Source of the DNA: Conexibacter sp.
GTDB lineage: Bacteria; Actinomycetota; Thermoleophilia; Solirubrobacterales; Solirubrobacteraceae
Direction of reading: 5' to 3'
Assembly: GCA_025964215.1 (NCBI GenBank)
Contig: JAOPZG010000562.1
Coordinates: 1-7,357, forward strand
Length of the DNA stretch: 7,357 nucleotides
Shown: piece after piece, positions 1 to 5,504 of the stretch
Numbering within the stretch: the stretch's first letter is position 1
Layout: each line of letters begins with the position of its first letter
Position numbers and translations under genes: made by a program
Notes under the pieces: model-generated
Told to the model about the DNA's origin: nothing
Database searches by the model: none
Seen by the model: only the letters and a program-made list of their open reading frames with translations

Positions 1-384
1 GGCGGCGGCGATCCTGCGCGCGCCGGCGAGGCGCTCGATCAGCGGCCGCCCGGCGAGCCGGCCGACCGCGTAGGTCCCGAGCGCCGAGACGAACCAGCCG
101 GTCACGCAGATCGCCAGCCCGCCGGGGATCCCGTACGCGAAGCCCGCGACCAGGTTGGTGATCTCGGCCGGGAACGGCACGACCGCGTGGGCGAACATCA
201 AGGCGTACAACAGCAGCACGCCGCCGGCGCCGGTCCCGCGCAGCTGGTCGCGCAGCGCCGTCGTGTCGCCCGAGGCCGCGTGCCCGAGCGCCTCGCGCAC
301 CGGGTGCACGAGCAGGCAGCACGCGACCAGCCCCGCGACCGCCGCGATCACCCCTACGACGTGCAGTGATCGGCGGCGGGTCAC
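1..384 (-). CDS. DedA/TVP38-TMEM64 (SNARE-associated) family membrane protein, 5' part only
   Basis: This is the N-terminal 128 codons of an integral membrane protein; the 3' end lies beyond the left edge. It starts with a basic stretch (MTRRRS) and a hydrophobic helix at about residues 8-26. A re-entrant/membrane segment at about 53-105 contains VVPFPAEITNLVAGFAYG, followed by GTYAVGRLAGRPLIERL, which is the family pattern: a proline-acidic motif, then a glycine-rich helix, then G-R. DedA/TVP38 proteins are inner-membrane proteins linked to lipid flipping and proton-dependent homeostasis; the substrate here cannot be told. I chose the GTG at 384-382 because it lies 14 nt after the FKBP stop and puts the basic residues before the first helix. 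No Shine-Dalgarno sequence or own -10 box is visible, so it is probably read as the last visible gene of the leftward operon. A slightly later GTG is possible. Confidence 0.8.
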   Translation of the reverse strand, partial: MTRRRSLHVVGVIAAVAGLVACCLLVHPVREALGHAASGDTTALRDQLRGTGAGGVLLLYALMFAHAVVPFPAEITNLVAGFAYGIPGGLAICVTGWFVSALGTYAVGRLAGRPLIERLAGARRIAAA

Positions 385-398
385 GGCGGAGGGGGCGC

Positions 399-779
399 CT
401 AGCGCAGCCCGACGAGGTCCACGACGAAGACGAGCGTCTCGTCGGGACCGATGACGCCGCCGGCGCCGCGCTTGCCGTAGGCCAGGGCCGGCGGGATCGT
501 GATCCGGCGGCGGCCGCCGACCTTCATCCCGGCCACGCCCTGGTCCCAGCCGGCGATGACCTGGCCCTTGCCGAGGCCGAACTTGAAGGTGTCGCCCCGA
601 TCCCACGAGGCGTCGAACTGCTTGCCGTCCTTCCACGACACGCCGACATAATGCACTTCGACGATGTGGCCGGACGCGGCCTCGTCGCCGTCGCCGACCT
701 CGATGTCGTCGATCTCGAGGACGTAGGACGGCGCCGTGTCGCTGGGGACCTCGACCTGGGGCTTCTCGTTGGGGGCCAT
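399..779 (-). CDS. FKBP-type peptidyl-prolyl cis-trans isomerase
   Basis: A single-domain FKBP of 126 aa that interconverts cis and trans X-Pro bonds during protein folding. It has no signal peptide, so it should be cytoplasmic. After a roughly 20-residue polar N-tail, the FKBP fold runs from about 20 to 126. Residues corresponding to the FKBP12 pocket can be read directly: Y44 (HYVG), F55-D56 (QFDAS), F67, V74-I75 (GQVIAGWDQG), W78, Y101 (ALAYG) and F118 (VFVVDLV). The core GMKVGGRRRITIPPALAYG is near consensus and no pocket residue is missing. It follows yciH with a 61-bp gap and precedes the DedA-type gene by 14 bp. The ATG is backed by a TACCGT box exactly 7 nt upstream, suggesting a leaderless message. 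Length and motifs make the family call very secure; the physiological client is unknown. Confidence 0.95.
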   Translation of the reverse strand: MAPNEKPQVEVPSDTAPSYVLEIDDIEVGDGDEAASGHIVEVHYVGVSWKDGKQFDASWDRGDTFKFGLGKGQVIAGWDQGVAGMKVGGRRRITIPPALAYGKRGAGGVIGPDETLVFVVDLVGLR

Positions 780-786
780 GGCGGGG

Positions 787-792
787 ACGGTA
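787..792 (-). promoter_or_regulatory. Candidate -10 box (TACCGT) for the FKBP gene, leaderless geometry
   Basis: On the minus strand TACCGT fits TANNNT and is followed by exactly 7 nt (CCCCGCC) and then the ATG at 779. Transcription would then start at or within a base of the start codon. No Shine-Dalgarno sequence can exist in this spacer. No convincing -35 box is seen. Confidence 0.55.
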
Positions 793-799
793 GCCGCAG

Positions 800-813
800 G
801 CGCCGCGCGGCGC
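800..813. repeat. Perfect 14-bp palindrome GCGCCGCGCGGCGC between yciH and the FKBP gene
   Basis: The two 7-bp arms are perfect inverses with no spacer. It lies in the 61-bp gap, just upstream of the candidate FKBP -10 box. There is no T-tract, so it is not a classical terminator. It could be a protein-binding site or an RNA hairpin, or chance in GC-only sequence. Confidence 0.25.
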
Positions 814-840
814 GCTCCCGGCCCTGCCGATCCGGCGCGC

Positions 841-1167
841 TCAGCCGCCGGCGAGGACCGCCTCGAAGCCCTCGGCGCGGAGCACGGCGAGGACGGTGTC
901 GCGGTGGTCGCCCTGGATCTCGATGACGCCCTCCTTGGCCGAGCCGCCGACGCCGCAGCGCTTCTTCAGCCGGCCGGCGAGATCGCGGATGTCATGGTCG
1001 TTCAAGGGCAGGTTGAAGACCGTCGTGACCGTCTTGCCCTTGCGCCCCGCGGTCTCGCGCCGCACCTTGACCGGCCCGGAGGTCATGCGCGTGACCGTCT
1101 TCGGATCCCGCGCCTTGCGCAGGTCGCCGTCGGCGCTCGACCACACCATGTCGCCGCGCTTGCTCAT
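841..1167 (-). CDS. yciH: YciH/SUI1 (eIF1-like) translation factor
   Basis: A 108-aa bacterial homologue of eIF1/SUI1. The SUI1 domain covers about residues 28-105. It contains the basic loop GRKGKTVTTV (41-50), then LNDHDIRDLAGRLKKRCG (helix and Cys71), then the glycine hinge GVGGSAKEGVIEIQGDH (72-88) and the closing TVLAVLRAEGF. These are the most conserved blocks of the family. In eukaryotes eIF1 acts in the ribosomal P-site region in start-codon selection; bacterial YciH has been connected with initiation fidelity and stress, and its exact role is not settled. The ATG is 3 nt after the tetR stop, but there is no Shine-Dalgarno sequence. A TAGCGT box inside the last codons of tetR sits 8 nt before the ATG, so the gene may be transcribed on its own as a leaderless mRNA. 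In a genome that starts many genes without Shine-Dalgarno sequences such a factor is noteworthy. Confidence 0.93.
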   Translation of the reverse strand: MSKRGDMVWSSADGDLRKARDPKTVTRMTSGPVKVRRETAGRKGKTVTTVFNLPLNDHDIRDLAGRLKKRCGVGGSAKEGVIEIQGDHRDTVLAVLRAEGFEAVLAGG

Positions 1168-1170
1168 GGC

Positions 1171-1776
1171 TCAGGACGCTAGCGCGGCGCGCAGCTGCAC
1201 GAGCGCGCCGTCGAGCGCGGCCTCCAGCGGCCAGAGCGCCTGCTCGGTGCGCGTCAGCAGCAGCCCGCCCTGGAGCTGGGCGAAGAGCGCGGCTGCCAGG
1301 CGCTCGGGCGGCGGCGCGTCGTCGCGCAGCTTCCCCGCCGCGGCCATCCGCTCCAGCCCGGCCTGGAGCTCGCCGCGCCAGGTGCGCAGGTAGTCGTCGA
1401 TCTGCTCCGCGAGCTCCGCGTCGGTCCCGGCCGCCTCGGCGGCGAGCGAGCCGATCGGGCAGCCCCAGCCGTGCTGCGCGGCGTAGTGGGCGAGCAGCGC
1501 CGCGCGCCACGCCTCCCACGCCTCCAGCGAGTCGAGGGCCGCGAGCGCCGGGCGCTGCGCGTCGAGGACGCGCTCGCCCTGGAGCGCGACGACCGCGCGG
1601 ACCAGCTCGGCCTTGCCCCCGGGGAAGTAGTGGAAGAGCTGGCTCTTGCTCGTCGTGGTGTCGGCGCGGACGTCGTCGAGGCTCGTCGCGCCGATGCCCG
1701 CGGCGAGGATCCGATCGGCCGTCGCCTCGACGATCCGGTCGCGGGTGGCCTGGCCCTTGGCGGTGAGCGTCGACAT
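1171..1776 (-). CDS. TetR-family transcriptional repressor (LmrA/YxaF-like C-terminal domain)
   Basis: A 201-aa one-component regulator. The N-terminal TetR helix-turn-helix covers about residues 10-60, with the DNA-reading part TSLDDVRADTTTSKSQLFHYF at 31-51 followed by the typical FPGGKAELV. The ligand-binding half carries GCPIGSLAAEAA (105-116), which I associate with the LmrA/YxaF type of TetR C-terminal domain; this subfamily call is from memory of the motif. It diverges from an SDR gene across 56 bp that contain two matching palindromes, so it most likely represses that SDR and itself and is released by a small molecule, possibly a substrate of the SDR. The inducer cannot be read from sequence. 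The ATG at 1776 puts a normal-length N-tail before the HTH; a TATCGT box lies 11 nt upstream, implying a leader of only a few bases. yciH follows after 3 nt. Confidence 0.93.
   Translation of the reverse strand: MSTLTAKGQATRDRIVEATADRILAAGIGATSLDDVRADTTTSKSQLFHYFPGGKAELVRAVVALQGERVLDAQRPALAALDSLEAWEAWRAALLAHYAAQHGWGCPIGSLAAEAAGTDAELAEQIDDYLRTWRGELQAGLERMAAAGKLRDDAPPPERLAAALFAQLQGGLLLTRTEQALWPLEAALDGALVQLRAALAS
1176..1181 (-). promoter_or_regulatory. Candidate internal -10 box (TAGCGT) for yciH inside the end of tetR
   Basis: Minus-strand TAGCGT ends 8 nt before the yciH ATG and lies in the last codons of tetR. It would let yciH be expressed independently of the repressor gene. The placement matches the other candidate leaderless promoters of this window. 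No -35 box is evident. Confidence 0.4.
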
Positions 1777-1787
1777 GACGGGGATCC

Positions 1788-1793
1788 ACGATA
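1788..1793 (-). promoter_or_regulatory. Candidate -10 box (TATCGT) for tetR
   Basis: Minus-strand TATCGT is followed by 11 nt and the tetR ATG at 1776. If transcription starts about 7 nt downstream, the leader would be about 4 nt. The box abuts the palindrome at 1795-1810, so a repressor bound there would block it, giving autoregulation. Confidence 0.45.
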
Positions 1794-1794
1794 C

Positions 1795-1810
1795 TGGACC
1801 GACAGGTCCA
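1795..1810. promoter_or_regulatory. Candidate TetR operator 1: TGGACC-GACA-GGTCCA
   Basis: A perfect inverted repeat with 6-bp arms and a 4-bp spacer in the tetR/SDR divergent gap. It lies just beside the tetR -10 box and upstream of the SDR -10 box (1820), in the -35 region of the SDR promoter. A palindrome of this size in the gap between a TetR gene and its divergent partner is the usual operator arrangement. A second copy of the same pattern lies 32 bp downstream. Confidence 0.75.
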
Positions 1811-1819
1811 CTCGTGCGC

Positions 1820-1825
1820 TACGGT
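1820..1825 (+). promoter_or_regulatory. Candidate -10 box (TACGGT) for the SDR gene, leaderless geometry
   Basis: TACGGT is followed by exactly 7 nt and the ATG at 1833, so transcription would begin at the start codon. It lies between the two candidate operators, which would flank and occlude it when bound. Confidence 0.55.
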
Positions 1826-1826
1826 C

Positions 1827-1842
1827 TGGACCATGGAGTCCA
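1827..1842. promoter_or_regulatory. Candidate TetR operator 2: TGGACC-ATGG-AGTCCA, overlapping the SDR start codon
   Basis: Same architecture as the site at 1795-1810: the left half is identical, the right half differs at one base (AGTCCA for GGTCCA), and the spacer is also 4 bp. The spacer contains the SDR ATG and the right half lies in codons 2-4. Equivalent positions of the two sites are 32 bp apart, close to three helical turns, so two dimers could bind on the same DNA face. Confidence 0.6.
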
Positions 1843-2597
1843 ATCGACTGAACGGCCGCACGGCGCTCGTGACCGGCTCGACCAGCGGCATCGGCCGCGC
1901 GATCGCCAAGGCGCTGGCGGCGGAGGGCGCGCACGTCGCCGTCTCCGGCCGCGACGCCGGGCGCGGGGCGGAGGTGGTGGACGCGATCGTCGCCACCGGC
2001 GGCCGCGCCGACTTCGTGGCCGCCGACATCGGCGCCTCGGGCGCCGCCGCCCGCGCGCTGGCCGAGGAGGCGACGCGCGTCCTCGGCGGGCGCGTCGACA
2101 TCCTCGTCAACAACGCCGGCGTCTACCCGAGCGGCCCGACGGCCGATCTCGACGACGCCTCGATCGAGGCGCTGCTCGCCGTGAACATCCGCGCGCCGCA
2201 TGCCCTGGTCGCCACGATCGCGCCGGCGATGGCCGCCCGCGGCGAGGGCGCGATCGTCAACATCGGCTCGTGGATCGCCGCGATCGGCCTCGGCGGCGGC
2301 GCGCTCTACGGCGCGACGAAGGCCACGCTCGAGCAGCTCTCGCGCAGCTGGGCGGCCGAGTACGGCGCGGCCGGCGTGCGCGTCAACACGGTCTCGCCGG
2401 GCGTCACGCTGACCGAGGGCAACGGCGGCCACCGCGAGATCCTCGACGCGATGGTCGCCCGCACGCCCGCGGGCCGGCTCGGCACGCCGGAGGACATCGC
2501 GAAGGCCGTGGCGTTCCTGGCGAGCGACGACGCGGCGTTCGTGCACGGCGCGACGCTCGCGGTCGACGGCGGCGCGCTGAACACCTACGCGGGCTGA
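1833..2597 (+). CDS. Short-chain dehydrogenase/reductase (classical SDR, NAD(P)-dependent)
   Basis: A 254-aa classical SDR, full length for the family. Readable motifs in order: nucleotide-binding TGSTSGIG (14-21); NNAG (93-96); the structural Asn N118 (AVNIRAP); catalytic Ser S146 (IVNIGSW); and YxxxK as Y159-GAT-K163. The C-terminal SPGV...LGTPEDIAKAVAFLASDDAAFVHGATLAVDGG is typical of the FabG-like subgroup. An Arg at position 40 after the second strand hints at NADP(H), but this is weak. It reduces or oxidises a carbonyl/alcohol; the substrate is not predictable. It diverges from a TetR repressor and its promoter is flanked by two probable operator copies, so it is likely inducible, possibly by its own substrate. 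The ATG is supported by TACGGT 7 nt upstream. The next gene starts 25 bp after its stop, with its own box. Confidence 0.93.
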   Translation: MESNRLNGRTALVTGSTSGIGRAIAKALAAEGAHVAVSGRDAGRGAEVVDAIVATGGRADFVAADIGASGAAARALAEEATRVLGGRVDILVNNAGVYPSGPTADLDDASIEALLAVNIRAPHALVATIAPAMAARGEGAIVNIGSWIAAIGLGGGALYGATKATLEQLSRSWAAEYGAAGVRVNTVSPGVTLTEGNGGHREILDAMVARTPAGRLGTPEDIAKAVAFLASDDAAFVHGATLAVDGGALNTYAG

Positions 2598-2609
2598 GCG
2601 CGACGGGGC

Positions 2610-2615
2610 TACGCT
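2610..2615 (+). promoter_or_regulatory. Candidate -10 box (TACGCT) for the gene at 2623, leaderless geometry
   Basis: TACGCT ends exactly 7 nt before the ATG at 2623 and lies within the 25-bp gap after the SDR stop. It would make the downstream gene transcribable independently of the TetR-controlled SDR promoter. No Shine-Dalgarno sequence or obvious -35 box is seen. Confidence 0.5.
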
Positions 2616-2622
2616 GCGGCCC

Positions 2623-3078
2623 ATGGCGTACACCAACGCGGAGGGCCGGCAGCAGCTCCTGGACGAGCTCGGCAGCGCGACCGAGGCGATCGGGATGGCG
2701 ATCGCCATGCTCGGCGAGGCCTACGAGCTGCTCGACGACCAGACGGCCGACCGCTTGGAGGAGCTGCTCTTCCGCCCGGCGCAGGCCGCGTCCGGTCGCG
2801 CCAAGCGCACGTACGGGGAGTTCGCCGAGCGCCACCGCTTCCCGCCGCGCTCGTTCGCGGTCGGCTCCGCGGGCCACGCCTCCGGCGCGCGCGGCCACAT
2901 CGACCACGCGGTCGAGGCGATCCAGCGCGCCGACGCCGAGCTCGGCGAGCTCCAGGACTCGATGCTCCCGGTCGAGGTCGGCGACGCCGAGGTCCGCGCC
3001 GGGATCTCCGAGACGCGCGGGCTGCTCGGGACGCTGCCGCGCGCGGCGCACGAGCTCGAGCGCACGCTCGGCCGCTAG
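2623..3078 (+). CDS. Hypothetical helical protein, function unknown
   Basis: I do not recognise this 151-aa protein. It has no signal peptide or membrane segment and looks almost entirely alpha-helical and acidic. Residues 1-60 form one or two long amphipathic helices (EGRQQLLDELGSATEAIGMA, then YELLDDQTADRLEELLF). A polar loop with RTYGEFAERHRFPPRSF follows at about 62-78, and two further helices at about 90-115 and 123-150 (ELGELQDSMLPVEVG, TLPRAAHELERTL). This suggests a helical bundle with coiled-coil character. The coding pattern and a -10 box exactly 7 nt before the ATG support a real gene. It follows an SDR gene on the same strand and converges on uup with only 1 nt between the stop codons. 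I infer no function; binding to a partner protein is the most that the composition suggests. Confidence 0.8.
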   Translation: MAYTNAEGRQQLLDELGSATEAIGMAIAMLGEAYELLDDQTADRLEELLFRPAQAASGRAKRTYGEFAERHRFPPRSFAVGSAGHASGARGHIDHAVEAIQRADAELGELQDSMLPVEVGDAEVRAGISETRGLLGTLPRAAHELERTLGR

Positions 3079-3079
3079 C

Positions 3080-4873
3080 TCAGGCCTCCAGCGCCTCCGA
3101 GGCGTCGAGCCACGCGCCCTCGAGCGCCTCGCGCTCCTCGACGAGCGCGCGCAGCTCCGCGTCGAGCTCGCGCAGGCGCCCGTGGTCGGTCGCCGCGCAG
3201 GCCATCTCCTCGTGCAGCTGCGCCTCGCGCGCGGTGAGCTTGTCGAGCGCGCGCTCCAGGCGCGCGAGCTCCTTGCGGGCGGCGCGCAGGACGGCGTTGG
3301 AGGGCGGCGGGGCGGCCTTCTCGCTCACCGGCTCGCTCGCCGCGCGCGCCTCCGCCGCGTGCCGCAGCTCCAGGTACTGGTCGATCCCGCCGGGCAGGTG
3401 CCGGATCGCGCCGTCGCCCATCAAGGCGTACACGTTGTCGCAGACCCGCTCCACGAAGTAGCGGTCGTGGCTCACCACGACCAGCGTCCCGGGCCAGCCG
3501 TCGAGGAGGTCCTCCAGCGCGGTGAGCGTGTCGATGTCCAGGTCGTTGGTCGGCTCGTCCAGCAGCAGGACGTTGGGCTCGTCCATCAACAACCGCATCA
3601 GCTGCAGGCGCCGGCGCTCGCCGCCGCTCAAGTCCTTCACCAACGTCCGGGCGCGGTCGCCGCGGAAGCCGAAGCGGTCCACGAGCAGCGCCGCGGTGAT
3701 CTCCTGGCCGTCGGCGAGCGTCGCGCGGCCCCGCACCTGCTCCAACGACTCGAGGACCCGCAGATGCCCCGGGATCTCCGCGGTGTCCTGCGAGAGATGC
3801 GCGACCCGCACGGTCTGGCCGCGGTCGACCGTCCCGCCGCTCGGCGCGAGCGTCCCGTCCAAGATGTTCATCAACGACGTCTTGCCCGAGCCGTTGACGC
3901 CGACGAGCGCGACGCGGTCGCCCGGACCGAGCCGCCACGTGACGTGCCGCAGCACGGGACGCTCGCCGTAGGACAGGGAGATGTCCTCCGCGTCGAGCAC
4001 CTTTCCGCCCAGCCGCCGCCCCGCGAAGCGCAGCAGCTCGGCGCTGTCGCGCGCGACCGGCTCGTCGGCGATCAGCGCGTTGGCCGCCTCGATCCGGAAC
4101 TTCGGCTTCGACGTCCGCGTCGGCGGCCCGCGCCGCAGCCACGCGAGCTCCTTGCGCATCAGCTGCTGGCGGCGATCCTCGCGCGCGCTGGCCTGCCGGT
4201 CGCGCTCGGCCCGCGCCAGGACGTAGGCCGCGTATCCGCCCTCGTACTGGTGGACGGTCTCGTCGCTGACCTCCCATGTCGCGGTGCAGACCGCGTCCAG
4301 GAACCAGCGGTCGTGCGTGACGACCAGCAGCGTCCCGCGGCGCGCGGCGAGGTGCTGCGCGAGCCAGTCGACGCCTTCCACGTCAAGGTGGTTCGTGGGC
4401 TCGTCGAGGAGCAGCAGCTCGGGGTTGTCGAGCAGCGTCTTGGCCAGCGCGATCCGGCGCCGCTCACCGCCGCTCAGCGGCGCGATGATCGTGTCGAGGC
4501 CCTGCGGGAAGCGCGTGACGTCGACGCCGCCGAGCAGGCCGTCGAGGACCGAGCGGAAGCGCGCGTCGGCGGCCCACTCGTGGTCGGCGCGGCCGCCGAC
4601 GAGCTCGGCGCGGATCGTCTGGGACTCGTCGAGCTCGTCGCCCTGGCCGAGGATCCCGAGTTGGAGGTCTCCCGCGCGCGTGACCTGGCCGGCGTCGGCC
4701 TCCTCGGCGCCGGAGATCAGCGCGAGCAGCGTCGACTTGCCGTCGCCGTTGCGGCCGACCACGCCGATCCGGTCGCCCGCGCTGACGCCGAGCGTGACGT
4801 CGTGCAGGACCGAGCGGGAGCCGTAGCCCTTGCCGACGGACTTCAGGTTGACGAGGTTGCGCGCGGCGGCCAT
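3080..4873 (-). CDS. uup: ABC-F family ATPase, Uup type
   Basis: A 597-aa cytoplasmic ABC-F protein with two ATPase domains and no membrane segments. NBD1: Walker A GRNGDGKST (40-48), signature LSGGERRR (133-140), Walker B plus LLLLDEPTNHLD (153-164), and H188 in THDRWF. The inter-domain linker, about 215-285, contains the Uup-like KELAWLRRGPPTRTSKPKFR (the tRNA-facing region in ABC-F proteins). NBD2: GVNGSGKT (325-332), LSGGERRR (415-422), VLLLDEPTNDLD (435-446) and SHDRYF. A charged C-terminal helical region (about 525-597) matches the Uup coiled-coil domain. Both sites keep the glutamate after Walker B, so both should hydrolyse ATP. ABC-F proteins act on ribosomes; Uup is linked to ribosome and tRNA quality control and, through its C-terminal domain, to DNA binding. 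The ATG overlaps the upstream stop in TGATG, indicating coupled translation. Longer in-frame starts upstream would overlap the C92 gene and are not supported. Confidence 0.93.
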   Translation of the reverse strand: MAAARNLVNLKSVGKGYGSRSVLHDVTLGVSAGDRIGVVGRNGDGKSTLLALISGAEEADAGQVTRAGDLQLGILGQGDELDESQTIRAELVGGRADHEWAADARFRSVLDGLLGGVDVTRFPQGLDTIIAPLSGGERRRIALAKTLLDNPELLLLDEPTNHLDVEGVDWLAQHLAARRGTLLVVTHDRWFLDAVCTATWEVSDETVHQYEGGYAAYVLARAERDRQASAREDRRQQLMRKELAWLRRGPPTRTSKPKFRIEAANALIADEPVARDSAELLRFAGRRLGGKVLDAEDISLSYGERPVLRHVTWRLGPGDRVALVGVNGSGKTSLMNILDGTLAPSGGTVDRGQTVRVAHLSQDTAEIPGHLRVLESLEQVRGRATLADGQEITAALLVDRFGFRGDRARTLVKDLSGGERRRLQLMRLLMDEPNVLLLDEPTNDLDIDTLTALEDLLDGWPGTLVVVSHDRYFVERVCDNVYALMGDGAIRHLPGGIDQYLELRHAAEARAASEPVSEKAAPPPSNAVLRAARKELARLERALDKLTAREAQLHEEMACAATDHGRLRELDAELRALVEEREALEGAWLDASEALEA

Positions 4874-5484
4874 CAGGCGACCGGGATCTCGCCGGTCAGC
4901 GCGAACGGGGCGACCATGTCGATGTGGTCGCCGCTCCAGAACTTCCCGGGGTCGTAGTAGGACGCCGGGCGGTGGCGCGGCAGCAGGCCCATCGCCTGGT
5001 AGGTCGTCGCGACGAGCTCGGCGCAGTAGATCGTCTCGAGCGCCGTGTCGCGGCGGCGGACGCGGCCGGCGAGCCAGTGGCGCAGCAGCCCCGGCGTCGT
5101 GGGGAACGCGCGGCCGTCGAAGTGCGCGATCGTCTCCATCAGCCGGTCCTCGTGCTCCCTGCCGACGGCGCCGACGAGCTGGCGGACCCACGCGCGCTGG
5201 CCGTACCTCGTGTTCCAGGTCGTCACCGCGTCGCGCAGCGGGTGGAGCTGGACGCCGCGCTGGCGCTGGCCGGTCCACACGTCCGGCAGCGACTTCCCGA
5301 GCTCCGCGTGCCAGAGCAGCGGCGGCAGGTCGTCGATCGCGACCGCCATCCCGACGTGGTTGACGGGGCTGTTGGTGACGGTCTGGATCGCCCGGTCGGC
5401 GAGGGAGCGCCCGCGGAAGAGCCAGATGTCGCCGGTCGCCGCGGTGGCGATGGCGTCCTCCAGGGGCAACACGGTCGGGCTCAC
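4873..5484 (-). CDS. YiiX/YaeF-type permuted papain-fold (C92-like) putative hydrolase
   Basis: A 203-aa protein resembling the circularly permuted NlpC/P60 papain-like enzymes. The opening TGDIWLFRGRSLADRAIQT (18-35) followed by SPVNHVGMAVAI (39-50) is the family start, with the putative catalytic His43. The putative catalytic Cys154 comes later, in TIYCAELVATTYQAMGLLP (151-169). His before Cys is the permuted order, opposite to normal NlpC/P60. WHAELG (58-63) carries a conserved-looking acidic residue. There is no signal peptide, so it is probably cytoplasmic; family members are thought to cleave amide or ester bonds, possibly in peptides or lipids, and the substrate is unknown. I chose the GTG at 5484 because TAGGTT lies exactly 7 nt upstream and family homology begins soon after. 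Its TGA overlaps the uup ATG by one base, so the two are co-translated. A non-catalytic role cannot be excluded. Confidence 0.8.
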   Translation of the reverse strand: MSPTVLPLEDAIATAATGDIWLFRGRSLADRAIQTVTNSPVNHVGMAVAIDDLPPLLWHAELGKSLPDVWTGQRQRGVQLHPLRDAVTTWNTRYGQRAWVRQLVGAVGREHEDRLMETIAHFDGRAFPTTPGLLRHWLAGRVRRRDTALETIYCAELVATTYQAMGLLPRHRPASYYDPGKFWSGDHIDMVAPFALTGEIPVA

Positions 5485-5490
5485 CGCCCC

Positions 5491-5496
5491 TAACCT
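5491..5496 (+). promoter_or_regulatory. Candidate -10 box (TAACCT) for the gene at 5505
   Basis: TAACCT ends 8 nt before the ATG at 5505, giving a leaderless or near-leaderless message. It overlaps the opposite-strand box TAGGTT (5497-5492) in five of its six positions. Confidence 0.5.
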
Positions 5497-5497
5497 A
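5492..5497 (-). promoter_or_regulatory. Candidate -10 box (TAGGTT) for the C92-like gene
   Basis: Minus-strand TAGGTT ends exactly 7 nt before the GTG at 5484. It shares 5492-5496 with the plus-strand box, so both divergent genes may be served by one symmetric element. This box decides the GTG as the likely start of the C92-like gene. Confidence 0.5.
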
Positions 5498-5504
5498 CGG
5501 ACTG

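Noticed and set aside
800..813. The palindrome after yciH as an intrinsic terminator.
   Set aside because: There is no loop and no T-tract on either strand; kept only as a low-confidence repeat.
992..2708. Long minus-strand open frames across yciH, tetR and the SDR.
   Set aside because: They are shadows in other frames: Arg/Ala-rich translations with no motifs, while the overlapping frames carry clear TetR, SUI1 and SDR motifs.
1646..4957. A plus-strand frame open for over 1,100 codons.
   Set aside because: It runs antisense to tetR and uup and through the SDR in the wrong frame. The translation is a low-complexity Arg/Ala/Gly/Pro string with no domain, as expected of long spurious frames in GC-rich DNA.
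4874..5278. An upstream extension of uup, which would make a 732-aa fusion.
   Set aside because: The extension is antisense-like, Arg/Pro-rich and lies in a different frame from the recognisable C92-like protein; ABC-F homology begins at the ATG at 4873.
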